Shown here one piece after another: positions 48,240 to 60,235 of a DNA stretch of 64,000 nt. The notes beneath the pieces were generated by a model, which saw nothing but the letters and a program-made list of their open reading frames with translations, had not been told where the DNA came from and ran no database searches. A program made the position numbers and the translations under genes. The stretch spans positions 4,168,001 to 4,232,000 of the forward strand of contig PUFA01000077.1 of NCBI GenBank assembly GCA_003508835.1, written 5' to 3'. The DNA comes from Eonycteris spelaea (taxonomy: Eukaryota; Chordata; Mammalia; Chiroptera; Pteropodidae). Position 1 is the stretch's first letter; each line of letters opens with the position of its first letter.

Positions 48240-48535
48240 GCTCGAAAGTGTTTTTACAGAGACTCATGGACATGGACTATAGACCTAGTGGTTACCAGAG
48301 GGTAGAGGGTGGGGGAGGGGGGTGGGTAGATGGGATACAGGGGGTAAAATAAATATAGGTGGGTAGGGGGAAGTCGAAGTGGGTAAAGGAGATCAAATAT
48401 ATGGTAGCTGAAGGAAACTGGACTTTGGGTGGTAAACACAATAGAATATACAGATGTCAAATTATAATGTACACCTGAAAATTATATAACTGTATTAACC
48501 AATGTTACCCCAATAAACTTAATTTAAAAAAATAA
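48240..48535 (+). mobile_element. L1 3' UTR and tail, bat-type, plus strand
   Basis: The opening 'gactatagacctagtggtta' is followed by a G-rich tract, then 'ggatcaa..tatatggtagctg'-like sequence, 'taatgtacacctgaaaatta', 'ttaaccaatgttaccccaat' and an A-rich end. This is the forward version of the tail at 12795-12950. It is non-coding. Confidence 0.7.
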
Positions 48536-50300
48536 TAAAAATGCTAAAAAATATTTTTAAAAGTGTTTTTATACTCAAAGGTGTTTAAGTTTTAATTGCG
48601 TTAGGAAGTCTATCTAGTTCCTTCTTAAAATCTTAACATCTGTATCAGTTCGCGCATCTGGCGCATGCGCATCTGGCAGACCATGGTAAACTGAAAAGGG
48701 TCACAGGGGACGCAGAAAAACCCGCACAAGAACCACGTCCTGCCATGTGTTCGATGCATAGCACAGAACCTATGTATTGTTTTCTGCTCAGTAAGTATTA
48801 TCTCTATCCCTTGCCCAACTCTTGGTTTTCTTATTTTAAGAGCATAATTCCTGCCTCATATGATTAGAATTAAATATAATAAAATAAAAAAGCACTCGAT
48901 CTAGTATTTAGTGCATCATAGTAAGCATTCGATAAAAACGAGTTCGCTTATGCTTCCCCTGGTCTAACATGCTCACTTCTATCCCCTAAATTTCCACCCA
49001 AGGGGCATCAACTCTGTCGCAATCTGGGACCAGCATAAACGTAACAAGGAGGCACAAGTGAAGTGAGAAAAAGATATACCACCCTCGTGGAAAATGTCAC
49101 TTTTTGTGTGAATTTCCTACCAATATTTGCTTTTTCTCCAGAAACACTAGAAAATTAAATCCACCACTAACTGGAAAATGCAATTTGTTAGAAAATTCAC
49201 ATGTGGTAGGTCTAGGTATAAGGAACGAAATTACTCACAGGGCGTAACGAGGAATGAGAGCCTGTATCTGCTGACGGGTACCACACGTGGGGCGTCCCGG
49301 ATGGGAAAACCCGGCGTGCTGTAGGAAGTAATGACGTAAAAAGAGCCTTCGGAGGGAGGGCTATTGGTGCGGCTTGTCATTCGTCTCATACCAAATACTC
49401 ATCGGAAAGGGAAAAGGAAATAAATTAATTCTTCGACTAACCAAGTGTGAATTATCTAATATTTCTATTCAAGGACAAGTCGATTTGCTATTTGAAGAAT
49501 GGCAGACATGCTGAATTATGTGTTCTTTTGACTATGCCAATACTGGTTAATGGAACATACAGTGTTGTATGTAAAAACTGTGAGATACAACAGTTGTCTT
49601 TTACATTAGGTAAAGGTGAGAAAATGAATCTATGTCTATTGAAAAGCTCTAGGTATGCAGCGAAGTATGTAAAAGAAAAGCTTGGAAACAAATCTATTAA
49701 AATGTCAAATTTTATGGGTGGTTTCATATCTTCTTATACTTTTTTATTCTGAACATTTTCTCTCAACAACATATAACTATACAGTTTAAAGATGAACTTG
49801 AAAAGGCTCTGAGACATGAATCTAAATCTTTCATTTTTAGAATGAGGACTTCTATTGCATAGAAAAATGTACAGATTCTGACTCGGTGAGGCATACATGT
49901 TTTGTTTGTCGTTTGTTACTGGCAATTCAGTGTTGGAATGCTAGATGAGCTTCTCTCTGTCCTTTTTGGCATTTGTTTGTATCTGGGTTATTGTAAATTT
50001 TCCATGTCTAGCTCCTAATCCCTAGTGCCTGCTGGCTGTGGCTATGGAATAGCCTTTCTCAGAATAAAGTTAACTGATCCACGAGGGATGAAACCTACAT
50101 CTGTGTCCTCATTAATCCTTTACATGCCTACTGGCTGGCCTCCAGCGAGTGGGACAGGAAAGATGCTGAGACCTGCCAGCTGAAGATACAGGATCCTTTC
50201 ATATTCAGGGCGGGCTCTGAGGGCCCTCAGAGGAGCTTCGTACTCTGTTTCAGTCTCTTCTCCCCTCCTTCCAGCTGCTCACCAGAAATCGCTCACAAGT

Positions 50301-50339
50301 CATTCATCATCATTCATTCATTCATTCATTCATCATTCA
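50301..50339. repeat. (CATT)n microsatellite
   Basis: CATT tetranucleotides run with CATCATT interruptions. Confidence 0.85.
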
Positions 50340-50391
50340 AAAATCAACTTTAATAGTCGCCAACTGATATATCCCACAAATATGTTTGTGT

Positions 50392-50760
50392 ACTGTTATG
50401 GGCTGAACCATGCCTCTAAAATTCTATATTGAAGCTTTAACCCCAATGTGACTGTATTTGGAACGAGGGCCTTCAAGGAGGTAACAAAGGTTAAGTGCAG
50501 TCATAAAGGTGGGGCTTTACCAGTAGGTCTGGTACCCTCAAAAGGAAAGGAAGAGATGCCAGAGAACTCTCTCCCTCTGCGCCCACACAGAGGAGAGGCC
50601 ATGTGAGCACAGAGCAAGAAGGCAGCTGTCTGGAAGCCAGGAAGAAAACCTTCACCAGAAACAACAACACTGACCTTGGCCTTCTAGCCTCCAGAACTGT
50701 GAGAAAATAAATATCTGTTGTTTAAGCCACCTGGTCTGTGTTTTGGCAGCCTAGGCAGAC
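50392..50760 (+). mobile_element. MaLR-type solo LTR
   Basis: The start 'tgttatgggctgaaccatgc' is followed by 'tgaagctttaaccccaatgt' and 'cagcctcc'-like 'ctagcctccagaactgtgag', then 'aaataaatatctgttgttta' and 'agccacctggtctgtg'. TG start, AATAAA and order match MaLR (MLT1/MST-class) LTRs. Confidence 0.8.
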
Positions 50761-52499
50761 TCATAAAAACATCTATTCTATGCAGACTTAGGCACAGTGT
50801 GAGCAGAACAGACATGGCCTTGAGGAGATACAGTTCAAGAGGAGAAATGCTCTCTTGCCTCCTGATTCCCACAGACTTTTCACTCCGGGTCCAGCCCCAG
50901 TTCCTGGAAGACTCATTCCTAGAATACGAATGAGAATCAGCACCAGCCTCCGGCAGATGCCAAGTGGAGGGTATGAGGCAGTGCTAGGTGGATGGGTGGA
51001 GAATATTCCCTTCGTTGGGGCAACCGGTTTTTCTGAAGGTCTTCCTCCAGACGGTGGGTCTAAACCTCCAGGAGAAGCAGTTGCATCACAAGAACAGAGA
51101 GCAGTAGATTCGGCACAAGGACAGAGTTGGACCCCACGGTCGTCAACATACTTGTTATTCATTCCCACCAAGGTGTCAAAAGGATTTTCCTTTGTTCTTC
51201 ATATCATCCCAACTAATTGCTTCTGATTCGCAGAGATCATTTGGGGATGATACGTAGAAATGTGGACCTTCATCATTCTGCCATCTTGAGAAGCCCGAAC
51301 AGGGAATTGTTTTATCAATCAAGGCACCGCAAAGATGACACAAGGCCACTGGACAAAATAAGGTCAAGATCCTTTCTCTTACCTCTTTTTGTTACATGAG
51401 CGAGAGTATGGCAGGAAAGAGAGAGAGAAAAACAGAGCAATGATTATGTTTATAAATGTCCTGGGAAATCTCTCTCTTGATCTGAGTTTAAATTGGCATA
51501 TTTTCACTTCCTGCCAACAGAATAGATTGGGTATACAATATTGGATACTGTATTGTCCAACAGTCTGCTCACTGAGCATCTCCACTCCGAGGGCTCAGAC
51601 ACGGCAGACTCAACATAAGCTAAAGCAATATTGTATAAGGCCCTGCCATCTTAGCTTCCCAGTACCTGGGTCCTTAGTAACACCAGGACCCACAAGCACC
51701 ATGAGCACTTCAAAGGAGAGGAAGGTCTCACTGGGTGTCAGGACACTATTCAAAAGAAAGAGTCATTAGATGGGAGGTTGGTGGTCCAAATGAGGAAAGA
51801 TTTCCTAACAAAGCAAAGACAACATGAGCCAAACCTTTCTGGATCTACGGTAGGAGAAGATACGGAAGAGGCAGCTCTGCGTCTCAGGCTCGCAATGATA
51901 TGGAGGGATGGCCGAAAGAAAATATAACGTAATTTCGTGCTTTGCTGCTTTTTGAAAAGAGTGCTTTTGAGAGCTGACCTGAGTAAGGAGTAGGGGAAGC
52001 CCAGGAAGGAGTGGCATTTGGAAGGGAGCCAACACCCTGATGATTCTGATGGACTCGAGTCCTCTCCAAAAGGTGACATAATGAGGTCCTGGAAGGACTT
52101 AGACACTGCGTAAGTGAGACTCAGGAGAAGGGACCTTTGGGAAATCTAGGGAACAAGTGAGAGGTTGGAAGAATGGAAAAATGGAAATGTATCCTGATTT
52201 TCAAAACATGCAATAAAGTTGATTCTTTACCCTTTCCTAGGCAAAATTCTGTAACGGAATTTTTAAATTATCGTATTGTAAAAGAGGAAAACAGTAGTTC
52301 CTGAGGGCCTACGTTGCTTCCTTACAGAAACAAGATTACTAGAAAAGTAAAATGAAATGAATATTCAGAAAAAGTATTCACAAAGTTTTTTTTCTTTTTT
52401 TAAAATATTCATTTGGACTTAAAGTGTTTGGTACACGGCTTATCAGTCAGGTGGATACTCTGTCAAATGGCCATAGTCATTGTGAGTCAATTTAACTAG

Positions 52500-53100
52500 A
52501 GATGGAGGCCGAGCTGTGGCCTTGGGCCCATCCTGTTAAGCATTTTATCAATGATGTGTGAAGTTGTAAAGGACATGGAAATCAACTCAGTGGACGATCC
52601 AAAACTAGTAACAAGAAGAATCCTAGATTCAGGATGTAAGGTTGTTAAACACTGAAGTTGGAGCCAGAAACAAAGCCACTTTCGATGCTAATGTGAACTT
52701 AAACCTCATGAATGGGATGAAAGCAGGTGATGGTCCTTTGTCCCCCTGTGCTGGTCAGACCACTCCTGAAACACATTCCCCAGGCAGCAAGCTTTAAGAG
52801 AGGGCTTTTCAATCTTTTGTCCTATGAATCCCTTTGGCAGTGAAACGAAGCCTGTGGACCCAGCTCTGAATAATGTGTATAAATTCATAAGGTAAATAGA
52901 GTTACAAAAGAAACCAGTGATACCGAAATAGAATTCTATCCAAATATCATATGTTAGAAGACAATCATTAAAACAGATAGTACCCCAAACTACTTCGTAA
53001 AGATCATAATTGGGAGCTATTTGTCTGAGAAGAGAAGACTTTCTGTGAACATGAGGGAGGAAAGGGCAAACGTAAATGTCTGTACCATATCTGGGAGCAG
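52500..53100 (+). mobile_element. L3/CR1-type LINE fragment, interrupted
   Basis: Segments recognisable in the order of the L3/CR1 reverse-transcriptase end are 'cattttatcaatgatgtgtg', 'cagtggacgatccaaaacta', 'gtgctggtcagaccactcct' and, after an insert, 'tttgtctgagaagagaagac'. It is highly decayed, with many stops. Confidence 0.6.
52800..52990 (+). repeat. hAT-like fossil nested in the L3/CR1 fragment
   Basis: The sequence 'gaatccctttggcagtgaaa' with 'gcctgtggacccagctctga', 'gaataatgtgtataaattca' and 'acaaaagaaaccagtgatac' matches a common mammalian hAT-derived MER repeat. It splits the LINE match. Confidence 0.55.
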
Positions 53101-53697
53101 TTCACCGCTTAGGCTGGCCAGGGACTTCCAGGATAGTAGAGACAGTCCTCACCTTGAGAGTTCATGGTTTAATTAAAGTCATCCCTGGACGCCAGTACAT
53201 CCCATCCAGGGAGGGCCACACTTGGAGCAATGATTTGCTCCCTGGATCCAAGGCAAAGCAGAAGCACTTCCTGCAAGCCTGTGACTGCCTGAGCTGGCCG
53301 CCAGCGGGCACGCTCGGCGCCCCTCTGTAAGGTTTGTCAGTCATGCGTCTAGGTTGACAGCTCCTGGGTAAGGTGACGTCGGGGGAAAACAACTTGCTAT
53401 TGACAGCACAGCCATGTGCTGGAGCTCAAGGCCAAGCACAGCATGACCTCTTCAAAGTCGGCACCCTCCTCCAGACTCCCACATGTCATCATCAACCCAT
53501 TTACCCCGCTGTTTTAAGATTACCACCGCATCTTCCTTGACGTTCTTAAGAATAAGAGTCTTGTCCCATCTCTCATTGATTCTGTGCTGTCTAGCATCCT
53601 ACCTGACACGTTAACTGTTCGTGTTGGCTAAATAACTGCACGAATGAGAGTTTTTCAAAATGTTTTTAAATTCGAGTTTAAGTTTGCAGAAGAAAGT

Positions 53698-53708
53698 ACA
53701 CACACACA

Positions 53709-53743
<35 letters not shown>
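53698..53743. repeat. (CA)n microsatellite
   Basis: About 22 CA units with one TA interruption. Confidence 0.93.
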
Positions 53744-53745
<2 letters not shown>

Positions 53746-54479
53746 TTACTTGACCTATTTTGAAATGCTCTGAAATTTGGGGGCACTGGAAGGCCTCCTA
53801 ATGAACTCTTCATTTGGTAGCTCGTTACCGGGGCCAGATTCCAGACACTAAATGCCAAGTAAATGTCAGCTGGACATTAAGACGTTAAAGTCATCATTTG
53901 AAAGGGTAGGGCTAAGGACAGAATCTGGCTGCCTGCGTTTTCCCTATTCTGCCAGGAATAGCCTTTCTGATATTCCTCTCAAAATTCTTCCCAAAGATCT
54001 TTCCTGATCTGCAGTCTCAGGAGGGACTCTGAAATAGCTATTATTTATCTTTCAATTATTTTATATTTTAAGTTATTTGTGTATCCTTAAAAAAAAAATG
54101 ACCATCTGTCTCTCATCTGTGGCAGGAACTAAACTACACCAACCACGAAAATTCTGTCTCCCAAGAGAACTTTCTTATCCAGCCAGGAAAAAAAAAAAAA
54201 AATACTGACACCCTGGAACAGGCGTTTAAGCTGCAATTCACACCGTTTTTCATTTTTATCTGAAACTGCATGAGAATACCAAGGACATGCTTCGTTCCCT
54301 GGATACAAAATTCAGATACACATTCCCATGGATGAAGCCACGGTTGGAAGCGAAGCCACAGCTGGAAACAAGGCCACGAATCCCAGCAAGATTTCCCTTA
54401 GACAGGAATGTGAGTAAGTGGACAAATGAGTAAGACCACATGATAGTAGAAAGTGCTGCAAGAAAACAAAGCCATGGAT

Positions 54480-54690
54480 CTGAGGGGACAGGGACCCCAA
54501 ATCTGATATTTGCCAATTGCATGACCTTAGCAAGTTTCTCAAATGATCTGTGACTCAGATTCCTAAAATGCAAACTGGGGATAACAATTTGCCTACCGTG
54601 GTTAGTGCTGCGAGGAGGAAATGAGTTACAGGAACATTGCACGGGACGGCGCCTGGTACGGAGTATTCAGAAATATCCGTTATCATTAGT
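54480..54690 (+). repeat. MIR SINE
   Basis: The order is 'attgcatgaccttagcaagt', 'tgactcagattcctaaaatg', 'aactggggataacaatttg' and 'acgggacggcgcctggtacg'. Confidence 0.75.
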
Positions 54691-54810
54691 TCTCTCAGGG
54701 CAGGACTTTTTATTTGATTATTCCCTGCTGCGTGCCTAGCACCTAGAACGATGCAAGGCACATGGCAGGCACTCAGTAAATATTTGTCAAACGAATGGCT
54801 AAGTGAATAG
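54690..54810 (+). repeat. L2 LINE 3' end
   Basis: The L2 tail signature is 'cagggcaggactttt', 'gtgcctagcacctagaacga' and 'aggcactcagtaaatatttg'. Confidence 0.75.
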
Positions 54811-55529
54811 CTGGAGTACAAAGAGGGCTCTTTTCCCAAGAGTCTGTGAGTAGTGGCTGACTTCTTTTCCACCCTCAGTCCTTCGGCCACACGAAAGAGT
54901 AGCTAGTGCTAAATGCAAAGAACTCAAGTTTATATCCCCTAAATGACAATTTCCAGATTGTCACTTTTTATCTCAGTTCTGAGAAAAAAAGTGATCTTGA
55001 GAAGTGACTAGGATGTGATTTCTAGGAGATTAGCCTAATGTCCATTTCCTGTTTCTTCTTTTCATCTGTTTCTTCTTTTCATCTTTTGCAACTGGTGATT
55101 TTAGTAGTGACTTGGTTATTTAGGGAGTCAGAGTTACCTTTGTGGTCTCAGAAGAGAAGGTGATCATTGTATCAAAAAGGTAAAAGTCATTAAGATTCTA
55201 CATTTGCGGCCAGCATGAATCCAGTGTAGATTTAAAGAATTGTATATAAATAAAATGGGTCTCTCATCCAGATACAAAGAAAGGGTGAAATAGCTGAAAA
55301 TTACTTCAAATTTCCAAAGTGGTGGATTCCATGAGGCTCAGCATGGCCATATGATAAGCACACTTTCAGGTCAAATTCTTCATCCATCACTTGGCGGAAA
55401 TTAGCAGTAAAAATACTCATTCCTTCAGAAAGCCAGGCCAAATGCTTCTCTGTCAATAACTGAGGTACTAGGCTACATATTGTTGCTGGATTTTCAGGTA
55501 TGCCTCTTGGCCTGTTTTTTGTTTTTCTT

Positions 55530-55600
55530 TTTGTTTTTAATTGTTTATTGAGGTAACATCGGTCTGACTGGTTTTGATTAAAACAAAAATTAAAAAAAAC
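55530..55600 (-). mobile_element. L1 3' tail remnant
   Basis: A short antisense tail, 'gtttattgaggtaacatcgg', resembles the other L1 tails in the window. Confidence 0.45.
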
Positions 55601-56990
55601 CCCTCTCTCGCAAGGTATGCTGATGCACTAATTTAATTCTGGATGGGTGTTAGAAAACGTTGCCTAAAGTGTTCCATACAAAAACATTATTAATACCCTT
55701 AATTAAAACAAAAACAATTGCAGCACACAGATTCAGCCAAATTAGTAAAATTACATATTAGGTAACTGGGTTGCTAAGCAATATTACATCCTCATTTTAT
55801 TTAATTGCTGTAATTAACATCTCCCAACAGATGCCACAATGCAAGCCACAGAAAAAGAAAGAAAAAAAGCACCTGATCTGTTCCCTCAAAGGGTCTGGAG
55901 CTCTTGAATAGCCTCATCCACTGGCCACCACTAACGAAGCCCAAAGATCAACAGACCCCAGGAAAGAAGTAAGGGAAAGAACCGCCAATAAGGACCCAGC
56001 TGTCAGGTGGGAGGGGCCGCCCCGTAGCAGCCCTCAGCCCGGAGGAGCTGCAGGACTGCCTCATCTCTATCTCCTGAGCTTCTGTCATCTGCATATGGTG
56101 ATGAGTCAGGCAAGGTCCCATCTCTGAGACAGTTGATATTATTGAGGGGTACTGACTATAAGCAAAGGCCAACTTAACGCAGGAGAACGAGCAGCAAAAG
56201 GAAGAACCAATTTTTGACCGTTCAGTGGTGTTTGGGTGGGTTTCGAAGGGACAAGTGATTGTCTTCCATACACTCTCTGTGGCCTCATGACCGTTCACAG
56301 CCAGAGGCCAGCAGCTGGAGAGAGGGAAGCAGACGCCTGCTGGGCAAAAGGCTGCACTGATACACTATCGCTTAGTCTCACAAGGACCCTTTGAAGGTGG
56401 CGCCGAGGGCTCCACTTTACAACAAGCGAGTCGCCCATAGCTCTGTGCGGTTAAGTAGCGGCCAGGACCACATAGTGGGTGTCCAGAATGTGAACCCTTT
56501 CCATCACACCGGAACAAGGGCCCAACTCCAGCCCGTCAATTACGGGTAGGAAGGAAACAGAAGTGAGAGATTATACTGAAGACATCGTGTCATCCCTGGG
56601 TTCAAGTCATCCATGATGCACTTTTCTTCTCCAAGATAAACAAGACTTGCAGTCTGACAGGTATTCTGACATCGCGATCGTCCAACATCTTGGGAAATTG
56701 TTCCTTAGAAGTTAATGGTCTCTTTCTTATTTAGTCGTCTTAGAACTAGAATTTTTTAATATGTTATTTGAATTTTCTGGTTATCTCTTACATGTTCCCT
56801 TATCCCAGCTATGATTTAATTAGTTCAACATATATCGCAATGTGTATAGAACATATATTATAAAAAGACCATTCATGTAAGACAAGGACAATTAAAATTA
56901 GTTCTCTTTTACTGGGAAAATGAAACTATGAGTGAATAACCTGAACACAGAGCTCTTTTAACACCTGGTTTTTATCTCTCACATTTTGAG

Positions 56991-57072
56991 ATATATATAT
57001 ATACACACACACATAATACACACACGGTTACATATGTGTGTGTGTATATGTCATATATGTGTGTGTTTATTT
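56991..57072. repeat. (AT)n-(AC)n-(GT)n tract with perfect 15-bp inverted repeat
   Basis: The arms 57001-57015 and 57033-57047 are exact reverse complements, separated by 17 bp. Confidence 0.9.
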
Positions 57073-57449
57073 TTTTAATTTTCCTACCATCAGTACAATG
57101 TCAGTCCCCAACAGGAGCCTTTTAAAAGTCTCTTAAATTGAACTAACATTCTTGCCCCAAGGAGGAAGCCATCATTATGCCACCTATCTAATGATGGTGG
57201 TGCTGTCACAAGTAGCATTCAGAACTAGCTTTGTGGTGTGAGTTGAGGGGTTCCAGTCTCTCCATTTCCTTCTCACACCGCCTCCTCCCTACACACAAAC
57301 CAACAACTCCTCATCAGCCCAGTCCTTATATCTCACTGACTTTGAAAGACACCATGAGTTCCTGACAAATGCAGTATTACATGCAGGACCAAATATGTCC
57401 AATTATTTATCAGTCATTCGTACATTAATTTTAATTATTTTCTCTAATC

Positions 57450-57680
57450 TTAACATTTGCTAACATTTACCAGTCACTTATTGTGTCTTTGTCATACGCT
57501 AAACATTCACATCACTGTCTCAATCGGTCCTTTCAATAACTGTATGAAGCAGAAGATAATATTGCTCCTTTCACACACATGAGGAGACTTGGATTCAGAC
57601 AGATTGATATTTAGCCCAAGATTACACTGCAAGTAGAGATCTCAGGGTTCACCTCCTGGTTTGTCTGATTCCAGAGTCCC
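57450..57680 (-). repeat. MIR SINE, minus strand
   Basis: The antisense order is 'cagtcacttattgtgtcttt', 'tttcacacacatgaggagac' and 'ctggtttgtctgattccaga'. Confidence 0.75.
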
Positions 57681-58724
57681 CGAACCTCTCCTCACTCTGC
57701 TAACCTCCAACCCACCAACTCCGAGCAGCACCCAACTTGGTGTGAGGAGGGGCGGGAGGCTGGCAGCTAGTGTGACCACCAGGTATATGGGGACAAACGG
57801 GATGGACAGCCCACACTTTACAGTCTGATGGAGTGTATCTCCCTGGGCGTGTAGATCCTCTGGTGCTACCCTAGAAAATGCCCGTGGAAAATGCCTACAT
57901 TCCCTCCAGGTGAGGGGGCCTCCCAGGCTTAGTGTGAAAACCACAAGCGGTTGTAATACAACGTTTGACAAATGCCATCGGCCAAACCTGCCCTGTGGAA
58001 AGCGTGCTGCGGCTGGCCTGAGGGCAGCCACTGCTTTTAGCACTTGGAAACAGGTGAGTTCCTTAGGCACCAGCAATGACGCTTCATGTTTAGTAGAAAC
58101 GCTCAGTGTCTTTGGCTTCCAAGGGCTCTTGCAGGAGAGAAATGGATGCTCATCAGTTCCCCCTTTTCCTGCTACCCCACGGGTCAGAGAGCGGGGCTCA
58201 GGCCGACGTCACTCTTTTGACAAGCTCTGCGCTCCCGTACCTTCCACCAACAACCTGGGTGTGCAGAATAGCTGGGTTAAACCTCCTCTGCAATTCCAGA
58301 AACAGTGCAACCTTAATCCTCCTGCTCTGTAGGCCTATCTCACTTGCCAGTGATGACGACAGTGACAAAAAACCAACACACGTACTCTATATGGGCAACG
58401 GTGCCTTCTCCCCCTTCCCCCATCCCTTAATGTTCAGCCACATCAAATAAGCTTTGGCTAAGCAGGAAATGTTTTCCCAAGGACTCATAAAAAGCTGAGG
58501 GATGGGAATAGCTAAAATTACAGCATGTTTGCAAACCTCCCAAGTGTACTGCTGTAAATCGCACCATTGATGCACCCTGAAATCTTGTCGGTAAGAGAGG
58601 GGACTGCTGTAAACTCAGCATGGCCGTCAACACCAAGAATATGCGAGTATTTCTGGGGCCACCGCTCTGAAACACAATCAAATTTTCATCTTCCAGAAAA
58701 ATATAAATTAGATGTGCCTGGGCC

Positions 58725-58728
<4 letters not shown>

Positions 58729-58771
<43 letters not shown>
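58729..58771. repeat. (CA)n microsatellite
   Basis: About 21 uninterrupted CA units. Confidence 0.93.
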
Positions 58772-58772
<1 letters not shown>

Positions 58773-58954
58773 CTAAACAAATAAACAAATCAACTATGAA
58801 CTGTCTGAGGGAGTAACTTGATTTTGGAAGAAACCTATTTCCTACTGGCGATGGTCCCAGCCAATTCTTGTGCCAAGGGAGACTGTCTGACACCCCGAAC
58901 ACTGCTAGTCCTGCTATGTGCTGGGCATCATGCTAAACAAGGCTGGATGTATGC

Positions 58955-59330
58955 CAGTTGCTATATGGGTTAAATTCTGTCCCACCCCCACACCACCAAT
59001 TCATACGTTGAAGCCCTAACCCTCTACATGACTCTATTTAGAGACAGGCCCTATGAGGAGGGCATGAGGGTGTGGCCCTGCTCTGATGGCATTAGTGTCC
59101 TTATAAGAAGAGATACCAGAGAGCTCCTGCGTTCCCTCTCTCCCCCCAGGGCTCAAAGAAGTCATGCACTCAGCAGGGTGGCGGCCATCTACACACCCAA
59201 GAAGAGAGCTCTCACCAGAACCTGATCATCCTGGCCTCGGACTTCCGCCCTCCAGAATCCTGAGAAAATAATCATCTGTTGCTTGAGCCTCCCAGTCTAT
59301 GGTGTTCTGTAGTAGCAGTCTGAGCTTACT
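58955..59330 (+). mobile_element. MaLR-type solo LTR (second copy)
   Basis: The order is 'caattcatacgttgaagccc', 'ggcattagtgtccttataag', 'ccagagagctcctgcgttcc', 'ctccagaatcctgagaaaat' and 'cccagtctatggtgttctgt'. It is the same class and orientation as 50392-50760. Confidence 0.8.
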
Positions 59331-59464
59331 TAAAACACAGTGATCGTATTTTAATTTTAATAATCGCTTTGCAGTAGACGTTATAATTAAGTTGCGGGAG
59401 AGCTAAGGAAAGGTTTATACAGTATACTTAGCAGGGAATGAGAACATGCTCCTGGAGGCTGCAG

Positions 59465-59650
59465 GGAACAGTGGTTAAGGACGCGGACTTAACCTCAGGT
59501 TTCTCTTCCTAGCCGTATGCGGGTAAGTTAGTTCACCTCTTAGTTCCTCTATCTACTTGTCTGTGAAATGGGAATAAAACCTAAACTCACAGGGTTGTGA
59601 GGGCTACAAGTGGGAACCCTGAGGACTGCCCTTTCCCAACGCTCATTAAA
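59465..59650 (+). repeat. MIR SINE
   Basis: The order is 'cagtggttaaggacgcgg', 'ttcctctatctacttgtctg' and 'gtgaaatgggaataaaacct'. Confidence 0.8.
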
Positions 59651-60134
59651 GGTTAAAGGCGCATATTCCTGACCTCTAACCTGGCCGGCTGAGCCAGCAT
59701 CCCCAGGGCAGGTCTTCGGGACAGTCATCTTTGATAAAGAGCCAGGATTCTTAAATTGGACAAGTTTTGCAAACTCAGAGAGAATCTATGCATAGTACTT
59801 TGGTTTGTCTACTCTCCCTCTCCAAACGTTAGCCACTGGTTTCTTACCACCTGGCGTACAGTAAGTCTTCACTAACATCGTTGACTGGTTCTTAGAAATC
59901 TTAAGTGAAACAATGTAAACAAACCCTAATTTTACCAGAGGCTGATTGAAATACAGAGATATGCCTAGGGACTCAACTCCTGTTTCTATCTACTAGCCTA
60001 TGGCAAGAGTGGTTGAAGACCCTGTGTCCTGTCGAGAACATTAAGTGAGGACTTACTGTGTTTGCAAACACAATACCCGTCACCTGGGATGATTAATTAA
60101 TAGACACCCTAGAATAAAATTTTAGATGACATGA

Positions 60135-60235
60135 CTCTCTATCCATAAGTAAAAATTGAGCTTACATTTAAGATTTGTATACGTTACTGTTTATAAATTA
60201 GACCTCAATAAAATATTTTTAAAAGAAATTTTAAA
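60135..60235 (+). mobile_element. L1 3' tail fragment
   Basis: A short tail ends 'ataaattagacctcaataaa' plus an A-rich end, as in L1M elements. Confidence 0.5.

Noticed and set aside
50301..50339. Tandem units considered as a possible CRISPR-like or satellite array
   Set aside because: It is a simple CATT tetranucleotide repeat without spacers. The genome is mammalian and no CRISPR array exists in the window.
50684..52106. Dense overlapping open frames on both strands (up to 127 codons)
   Set aside because: They are a by-product of moderate GC and few stops. There is no domain, splice or conservation evidence, and part overlaps a MaLR LTR.
53655..53858. Open frame with Cys-Val repeats
   Set aside because: It is a translation of a (CA)n microsatellite. 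The same applies to the frame at 58708-58902.
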